A DNA stretch of 64,000 nucleotides from positions 128,760,644 through 128,824,643 of the forward strand of contig NC_092858.1 in NCBI RefSeq assembly GCF_032062135.1, read 5' to 3'. Both the position numbers and the translations under genes were made by a program. Origin of the DNA: Pyxicephalus adspersus (Eukaryota; Chordata; Amphibia; Anura; Pyxicephalidae). Under the pieces are notes generated by a model. The model was not told the DNA's origin. It made no database searches and saw nothing but the letters and a program-made list of their open reading frames with translations. Positions 57,490 through 64,000 of the stretch are shown piece after piece; the stretch's first letter is position 1, and each line of letters opens with the position of its first letter.

Positions 57490-58219
57490 GGGAATATGTA
57501 GGCAGTGTCAAAAACAAGGCCAATCATCCACAGCTCAAGAAAAATTCTGTGTGTAATAAGCGAGAACTATTTACAAATTTCTTGCTGTCTGTGGAAAAGT
57601 TTGATATTTCTTCACCAACCTGAAACAACCGGCCTTTAATGTGTCTAAATGTGATTGTTCATCCAGAGAGCAGACAGAGATGGAGGGCATTGCATAGGAG
57701 ATAGGTAGTTTCTTTGCCGGATTGCAGTTCAAAATGTACCTTAAGACAAAACTATGTTTTCCTGCTTTAAAGGAGTTAGGAAGTTTTATATATCCTGTCT
57801 GGTTTTATTGTTTTCGGTGCCACTATTGGGGAGATTCACCCACCATCATTTTGTACTTGCCACTCCCCAAGAAGGGGAGATCCTCCTTTGAGGAAACCAT
57901 TTCTGATAACAGCTCTCTAACAGACGATTTCCTTCACTTCCAGTTGTGTCTGCAGGACAGGAAGTGAAGGGATATCTTCCACACAGGACACAAGAAGAAT
58001 TGTATTTTTTGCAATTCAATTTTATTACATGCAATGCAATGACAATGAATTATGACCGAAATTTCAAACACATCTGTGCTTTATCCATGCAGGATAAAAC
58101 AACTAATTCCCCTCTCTAAAAGCACATACTCACCTATCTTTCACTCTCTACTACTCTGAAAGCCTTATTCCACAGCTGAGGCCTCCTTCTGCCCCATGTG
58201 ACAGCGCCAGACTAATCAC
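57490..58219. other. No gene seen
   Basis: Unclassified sequence. The 81- and 62-codon opposing frames at 57722-58034 have no recognisable content. CCTTCACTTCC/GGAAGTGAAGG (57930-57968) is a small palindrome. Confidence 0.5.
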
Positions 58220-58281
58220 TGTTACATGAGAGGAGCGGGAATTAGTCACATGTTACATGAGAGGAGCGGGAATTAGTCACG
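58220..58281 (+). repeat. 31-bp tandem duplication
   Basis: TGTTACATGAGAGGAGCGGG followed by AATTAGTCACA is present twice in tandem (58220-58250 and 58251-58281) with only the last base different, so the duplication is recent. CTAATCACTG just upstream may be a trace of an older unit. Confidence 0.95.
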
Positions 58282-58450
58282 TTACACAGAAGATGAAAGG
58301 TATTTTCTGTGTTCCTTGAAATGAAGCAGAGCAGCAGGAGAGTAAAACAAAGGTGTAAATATGTGCTGCTAGGGGAGGGGAGTGGAGGCCATTAATCACC
58401 TGACCGATAAGCCCGACCTTGGTACGGGCTAAAAAAAGTTACTATTTTCG

Positions 58451-58506
58451 ATAAGCCCGAACTTTTCTCACTGTATGTAAATACAGTGAGAAAAGTTCGG
58501 GTTTAT
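58451..58506. repeat. Perfect 21-bp-arm hairpin
   Basis: The arm CCCGAACTTTTCTCACTGTA plus one further base (58456-58476) is perfectly complementary to 58481-58501 across a 4-base GTAA loop. Pairing continues outward through ATAAG/TTTAT with one mismatch. It lies where other family members have the second arm of the subterminal stem. Confidence 0.95.
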
Positions 58507-58586
58507 GGATCACTTACCTGGTCCCGCTGCGATCGTCCATCCGTCGTGTTCCAGCGTCGTCCTCCAGTGTCGGGTGTCCTCTCCGG

Positions 58587-58658
58587 GAAGAAGAAGCCGG
58601 ACGGCTTCTTCTTCTAAACCGGCCGGCTTAGAAGAAAAAGCCGGCCGGCTTAGAAGAA
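58587..58658. repeat. Second hairpin plus 22-bp tandem repeat
   Basis: GAAGAAGAAGCCG and CGGCTTCTTCTTC (58587-58614) are perfect inverted arms around GA. Directly after, CCGGCCGGCTTAGAAGAA occurs at 58619-58636 and again at 58641-58658, a 22-base step. All of this lies inside TTAA-family copy E. Confidence 0.9.
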
Positions 58659-59918
58659 GCTTCTTCTCCCTCCGTTCTGTCCAGCGTCGATCGCAAAAAA
58701 AAAAATACTCACCTTCTCCCTCCGCTCCTCCGGACACGTCTTCTCTCTTCTGTCTTCAGCCGGTGAGTGCAGTAACGATCACCAAGGTTTCCCGGTGACG
58801 TCGCTGCATGCGTCGGCGCGGGAGGGAGGCAGGGCGGGAAATTCAAAATTTTGTATTGAGTTCCTTTGCATTGAACTCAATACAAAAAAGCTGTATTGAG
58901 TCCAATACAAAGAAATCCTTATATAATATATATATAATTGTATTATATATATATAATATAAGCTACTGTACATTACATTATACACTTTTTTTTTTAACTT
59001 TTTTTTATTTTTAAAGATTTTTTTTTTTAAAGGTTTTTTTTATGTTTTATAAAAAAAAAATTTATTATTAAATTTATAAAATTTTGGACAAATTTCGGTG
59101 AGTTATAAGTAATTATTGAGTAATTCGGTGAATTATAGCCTACAATCTAAAATAAATTTCCATGCAAAAAATGTAACACTTTTTGCATGGAAGTTTGGAA
59201 AGAATTAGAATACCCGGCATTCGCGTATTTGTCCCTTGGGGAATCCTGATGATGTCCATGCATGCGCCCGTCGATGGGGGTCGTAGCGGGAAATTCAAAT
59301 ATTTTGTCTTGGATTCAATACAAAGCTCTGTATCCAGTCCAATACAAAATAATACAAAATATATTTATGTAGTTTTGTCTATAGTTATGTGGCGTTGGAT
59401 AGTTGGACACTAGGGAGGTGTTTTAGAAAAATATATTACTATACAGTATACCGAATTATCGCATTTTCAGTATTTTTCATTTATTTATGTATTCTTGTTT
59501 AAGCTGATTTTTGTGTATTTTAATTTTATTAAAAGTATTTTTTTTTTACATGATTGTGTGTTTTAAACATTTTTTATATTCATGATATCTACTAGAACCC
59601 TGTTCTGACATATTTCTGTAGGTTACAGGTCTACAATTTAAAAAAAAAAAAATCATTAAAACCTGTAACGCTTTTGGAACAGAAATCTAGACCTCAGTGT
59701 AACGCCCAGGTGGTTAAAGTGAACCTGTTGCTCTGCTTCTCGCAGAAAAAGTATAGGTTTGTTTTAAAATAAAAGTAGCTGTTTTTGAGTATTCTTACAC
59801 CATCCTAATTGTAAATACTTAAGTCTGCACAAATAGGAAATACTTTTTAAGTTTGTGTGCAGAGGACAACAAAGCCATGAAACCTTTATCTAACAATACA
59901 AAACTATTCATTTTCATT

Positions 59919-60052
59919 TTATTATTAAACAGTATTTATAAAGAGCCAGCATATTATGCAGTGCTGTACATTAAATAGGGGTTACAAGTGACAAATACAA
60001 ACAACACAAATGAGGAGAGGACCCTGCTTACATTCTTGCTAAAAATGTTTAC
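59919..60052 (-). repeat. L2 LINE 3' tail, isolated
   Basis: ATTATTAAACAGTATTTATA, AAGAGCCAGCATATTATGCA, GTGCTGTACATTAAATAGGG and GAGGAGAGGACCCTGCTTAC match, in order, the 3' tail of the minus-strand L2 element at 30211-30370. Only the last 130 bases or so are present, as expected of a 5'-truncated insertion. The target duplication was not identified. Confidence 0.85.
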
Positions 60053-60938
60053 AATATTTACTACTTTTTACATCTAGAAAACAAAACATTGCAACAACAG
60101 TACATTTTTTTGAAAATTGATATTTTTAAACACATTGTATAAACTCCTCAGGGAGGAAAAAAATTCTGACACCTACAACAGCAGCTCAGTTCTGTCAAAC
60201 GAACACAGTCAAAACTTTTACAGTTGACGACTATAAAAAACTCAGCAAAGTCTGTTTAACAGAAGGTCATATATTGTTCTCGAGCTGCGTAATATGATCC
60301 AAGTGCTAGCTGTAGAAAAAAAATGAAAGGCATAAATTCACACACCACATCTTAGGGCAAACTGTGAAAAATAACACAACACCTTTTCTAATGAGTGCTG
60401 CTTAAGATATCACTGTAGGAATGCACAATTTCCAAACTATAAAGTTTGCAATAAAGGAAATAGCATCAAAACACACAGATGACTCTGGGGAGAACTAGGA
60501 ACTTCACACCCTAGTAGTAAGCCCCTTAAAATGATTTAGGATTTACTTGGTTCTGTCACATCATATGCACATTGTAAACAGTAAAATACAGTACACACGC
60601 TTTGCTTCTATGGTTATAGGGATCCACATTTTACTTTGGAATACATGCTGGCATATAACAAATTAAGAAATTCTGCCACAATATTCAGTTACAATAACTT
60701 TTTTTTTCAGTGGGGAGGTGATGTGCCTGTCCTGTGTATTTTATCTTATCATTTCACTACCCCACAGCCATCCTGTGTTCCTGTTACCATGACAACTGGA
60801 AACAAAGGTTACATTGTAGGAGAGGTGGGTGATACAGACATGGGTGTTCTCCTGAGAAGTTTGAAAGATGGAGGCGACCTATGGGAAGACATTGGGCCAG
60901 ATTATTTTTCACAGAAGCCTGTAGATGCACAACACTTT
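60053..60938. other. No gene seen
   Basis: A 117-codon frame (60636-60989) covers the end of this stretch but runs into the MITE fragment at 60939. Its residues resemble no known protein. An acceptor-like TTTTTTTTTCAG lies near 60699-60710. Confidence 0.5.
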
Positions 60939-61020
60939 GAGCCTGATTTATTAAAGCTCTTAGTGGCTGGAGAACATGTGCTATCATAGGAGAACCTGGG
61001 TGATTCAGCCAACCTGGAAT
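60939..61020 (+). mobile_element. Palindromic MITE, left end fragment
   Basis: GAGCCTGATTTATTAAAGCT followed by GGCTGGAGAACATGTGCTAT, then GAACCTGGGTGATTCAGCCA and ACCTGGAATT, match the left third of the family. The right half is missing. A weak second trace, GGGCCAGATTATTTTTC, lies just upstream at 60895. Confidence 0.8.
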
Positions 61021-61620
61021 TTGACATTGCAAAAAACATCAATTAAAAAGGCAGGAAAAGGATTTTCTTCATTGGCTGCTCCTCACTATTACCCATACAA
61101 TAAAAAATGTAACATTTTGGAAGCTTACAATCTGATAGGCAGCAGCAGGAGATGAATCTGTGATAGACAACTTGTACACACAGTCCTGTCTTTAAAACCC
61201 TAAACCTTTTCTGTGTTTGGACATGAAATATTCTCCCTCTGGGACAGAAGTGTCCTCCAGATGTAACATTGATAACAACTTGTAGAGGCATAGGTTGGAG
61301 GTGAAAAAAAAATAGCAGTGTCAAACTCACTTTTGTAACCCAAGGCTACCAATTTACAAAGTTCCCCATAAACACAAACATGTTTATGGGCTAATAAAAT
61401 ATGTCCAGATTCGCAGCAAGAATATTTTTAATATACGTTGAAGCAAGAAGTCTAATCCTACACCTGTAAAACGTACTTACACCAGAATTTATATCCACAC
61501 AGTTCAACAAATTTCATACCTCCTAGTTTTGAACAATCTACATTTGTCCCGTCACATTCCATGGTGATTGGATTAAGGTGTTTGTTCTGTGTGGATATAA
61601 AGGGGTATTTTTTGCTTTTG
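61021..61620. other. No gene seen
   Basis: Unclassified sequence with frames of 74-95 codons on the minus strand and no recognisable domains. CATGTTTATGGG recurs as a short palindrome near 61366-61391. Confidence 0.5.
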
Positions 61621-61628
61621 TGGAAGAA

Positions 61629-61720
61629 CTGATGAAGTGGCTTTGAAGGGTATGAAATGTCTTCAATGTTCAACAAGAACAAGTCAGTTGATTTTGTCTA
61701 AATACTACTAGCAATGCTTC
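61629..61720 (+). repeat. GAAACGCGTT-type motif element, diverged
   Basis: CTGATGAAGTGGC, then GAAATGTCTTCAATGTTCAA and CAAGAACAAGTCAGTTGATT, resembles the CTGAAGAAG...GAAACGCGTTGG element at 45784 with the CpGs lost. Class unknown. Confidence 0.4.
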
Positions 61721-61970
61721 TAGTAACAGTGTTTCTGCCATAAGGAATGTCTTCATACATATTTGCTTTAAAATATACCTAGTCCTTCATTTAAGGCAGA
61801 AGAGGAGAGTTTCCCCTTGTGCCTTTTCCTCTTTTTAAACAACAGATATTTCAGTGAGCAATGGTTTGCTGCTAGATTGTTGTATCCCATATAACTAAGC
61901 CTATTATACAGAGTGCTTTCAGATTTACCTGTTTGTGCTAGCTTTTGAGTCTATACATTACTACTGAACA

Positions 61971-62006
61971 CTGATGAAGAGGTATTTTCCTCCTGAAACG
62001 CATTGG
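61971..62006 (+). repeat. GAAACGCATTGG motif element
   Basis: CTGATGAAGAGG followed by CCTCCTGAAACGCATTGG. It has the same architecture as 45784-45813 with one CpG decayed to CA. No coding content. Confidence 0.55.
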
Positions 62007-64000
62007 AAGTGATTGTTGATGTTGGACAATAACAACATTGTCATCCTGGACTGCTCTCCTCATTTTGACTATAATCACCTCTCCATTTTTATCTACATTA
62101 CATAGGGAAGAGGTGTCATGTAGCATAAAGAGGGCTAATAAGATCACTGGAAAGGCTACTAAAATTGTTTGACTTCAGTTTAGTGTTTGGGAGGTTACAA
62201 GCACACAAAACATCTGACAATAAAATCAGTATGACAATATAATCAAAATAGTTCCTTTTTTGTTTTTGGGTTGGTATACCCTTTACCTTTTAACAAAAAG
62301 CTACGTATATTTCAGCATAGCAGAAGTAGTTTGGTTGTCACTATAAGGAGAAATTGAGATGAGGATGTGCCACCAAGCAGACTGGACTCACTTTACTCCA
62401 GAGCTAAGAAATTGCTCAAACTTTATAGAGAATTGCCCCTGCTTAGAAAGAGAGACAAGAGACTGGATAAAAGACTACAAGAAATATGCTTATAACCTCT
62501 GACACTCTTTTTGGTAGACTATGTCCATCTTCACTATCATTGATTTAATTCTTTTAAACAAAGATGTGTTTGGTAAAAAGTACCATGAAGCCTAAAAAAA
62601 ATGCCAGCACTGTAGCATCTTATATACATTTATTACCTGAAATTCCCCATCACCCCCTGCCTCACCTCAGTCTTCTCTTGGCTCCATAAATCTTGCTACC
62701 AATATCCTGTAGCTAATGCCTTACTAATTGTAATGTGTCACTTCTACAGGCAACATTCATTGTGAAGCAAAATTGCACTTCACAGTTCTGCTTCCTTTTT
62801 CCTCCCCTCTCTTCGGCTCAGATTACAGAGTTTATCATACTGCAGATTTATAGCAGTCCTATAGTGAACTTTTAACATAAACTTTGGGAGTTTAGCTGGA
62901 ATAGATGAATAAAGAGTTAAAGGGCTGAAATGATTTTCTCCATTCCTGGAGAACATAATATTTCAGGTTTTTTCTAGTGGTGCTCAGATGACATAAAAAT
63001 CCTGGCAGTGGTCTAATGATTAGGAAAAATCATAATTTAGGATGCCAGATCTACCTTTTTAGCAAGGATCACATGAGTAGCATTAGGGGGAAACCTGGAG
63101 CAGCATTTTTTCCAAGAAAGATAACAATTTCAGCTCTTCTTCTATTTCAGTAGGGTTCTTAATATTTAATAAAACTGGACCTCTTTGAAGAAATGGAGTA
63201 AAAAAAAAAAATCCAATCAACAATGTAGGCTTGTGTTTATAGACAATTTTATTATTTTTCCATCTTATGAATTCCTCTAACAGCAAGTTCTGCAAAACTG
63301 ATATTGGTTTTTGGCAGAGTCTGGAGAGATTAATTGCATTAGGACTAGTACAGATGAGCAGATCTGTCCGCAATGTTGCTTTCTATCAATCACAACAATT
63401 TTATGATTGGGGGTGGAAGCCCAAGAAATATCAAATATATGTACATTATTTTGGTGTTCTGAGCTGTTGAAAAGGTTGCTTCCTTTATTATCCAAAATGG
63501 ATAATGTGATAAGAATCTCCATCTCAGCAGAACACCATTCTGTAATTCCTCGCAAAAGGAAGGTCATACCCAGATTTGAAATTCACTTTAGCCATTTTTG
63601 TTCAGGCATTCGGAAAAAAATGCCAGAAATTTGAGAAGCCATAGCGTCCAAGTTTATGTCGTACGTATATAGGGGTGTGTAATTTAATGGTTTTGTAAAT
63701 GAAATCTTATTCAATATATTAATATGTTTGAGATATAATATATGTTACTGCTTTATGTAATATGTCTGTGACTATATCCTGACATCAGGGTTCAGTTTCC
63801 AAGTACCAAAAGTAATGGAAGGCAGTGGAATTTTGTGAACTGTGAGAGTGGTTTGTATGGTATATATGTGTGCATCAATTCTCCAGGTAATTCTGGATAG
63901 TGCTTTTTCAACCAAAAAGTATTTTTCAGCATCAGAGTGGTGGCATTGGGTAATGCAAGGCAAGAATTTAAAATGGAGAGCGTTAGGAAAAATAGATGTA
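62007..64000. other. No gene seen
   Basis: AT-rich sequence to the window end. Overlapping opposite-strand frames of 67-96 codons between 63083 and 63634 have no recognisable similarity. No repeat family was identified. Confidence 0.55.

Larger units (their letters stand above)
58392..59717 (-). mobile_element. TTAA-bounded (piggyBac-like) element, copy E
   Basis: TTAA at 58392-58395 and 59714-59717. The right terminus, read on the minus strand, is TTAACCACCTGGGCGTTACA, nearly identical to the left end of copy B. From about 58790 to the right end it is a reverse copy of B, including TTGCATGGAAGTTTGG, GAATTATAGCCTACAATC, CGCATTTTCAGTATTTTTC and GGAACAGAAATCTAGACC. The left 400 bases differ from B and are rich in hairpins (described separately). 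ACTTACCTGGTCCCG (58512-58526) is shared with copy A. No transposase frame. Confidence 0.9.

Noticed and set aside
58480..58800. Possible CpG island promoter
   Set aside because: The CpG-rich text is internal to a TTAA-bounded transposon and is shared in part with other copies.
60636..60989. 117-codon plus-strand frame with an acceptor-like T run
   Set aside because: Its last 16 codons read through a palindromic MITE fragment and the rest resembles no protein.

Overview
The window looks like vertebrate nuclear DNA from a frog, probably a ranoid anuran. It is AT-rich. It has no long open reading frame: the longest ATG-started one is 122 codons and resembles nothing I recognise. It is crowded with diverged DNA transposons, MITEs, LINE and SINE fragments and one solo LTR. 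The organism call rests on the repeat mix as I remember it from frog sequence, not on a search. I find no supportable protein-coding gene, RNA gene, CRISPR array or operon; this reads as intergenic or intronic sequence. Two short stretches (17073-17179 and 52830-53015) have exon-like features but no recognisable product.

Layout. 1-1.5 kb: a hAT-type MITE remnant, a palindromic MITE and a Tc1/mariner copy with a broken transposase. 5.7-6.8 kb: an L2-type LINE endonuclease fragment and a possible LTR piece. 7.1-8.0 kb: a decayed 38-bp minisatellite. 12.8-16.4 kb: a cluster of Harbinger-like, hAT-like and other inverted-repeat elements. 19.7-22.4 kb: a SINE fragment, a Tx1/L1-type LINE fragment and a MITE piece. 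22.4-26.9 kb: nearly repeat-free by eye. 26.9-33.5 kb: palindromic MITEs, the first TTAA-bounded element, and an L2 LINE on the minus strand that has lost everything between its endonuclease and its 3' tail. 35.9-41.4 kb: a Harbinger-like MITE, two small MITEs and a 1.16-kb TTAA element. 43.7-45.9 kb: a possible LINE C-terminus and a 700-bp solo LTR with a perfect 5-bp target duplication. 47.8-49.99 kb: a TTAA element and a tRNA-derived SINE. 51.1-53.0 kb: a palindromic MITE and a hAT element carrying the start of a BED-finger transposase. 55.5-61.0 kb: a palindromic MITE, two TTAA elements (the larger with unusual hairpins), a second hAT copy, an L2 tail and a half MITE.

The parts are related. 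The L2 LINE, its detached tail at 59.9 kb and the SINE at 49.6 kb share the same 3'-end signature, which fits SINE mobilisation by that LINE. Five TTAA-bounded elements form one family with a subterminal double-arm hairpin whose stem sequence differs between copies while the arms still match within copies. Eight full or partial copies of a roughly 200-230 bp near-perfect palindrome make up the commonest family. Several non-repetitive blocks (near 10.2, 32.8 and 39.2 kb) look like possible conserved non-coding elements, but only cross-species alignment could show that.
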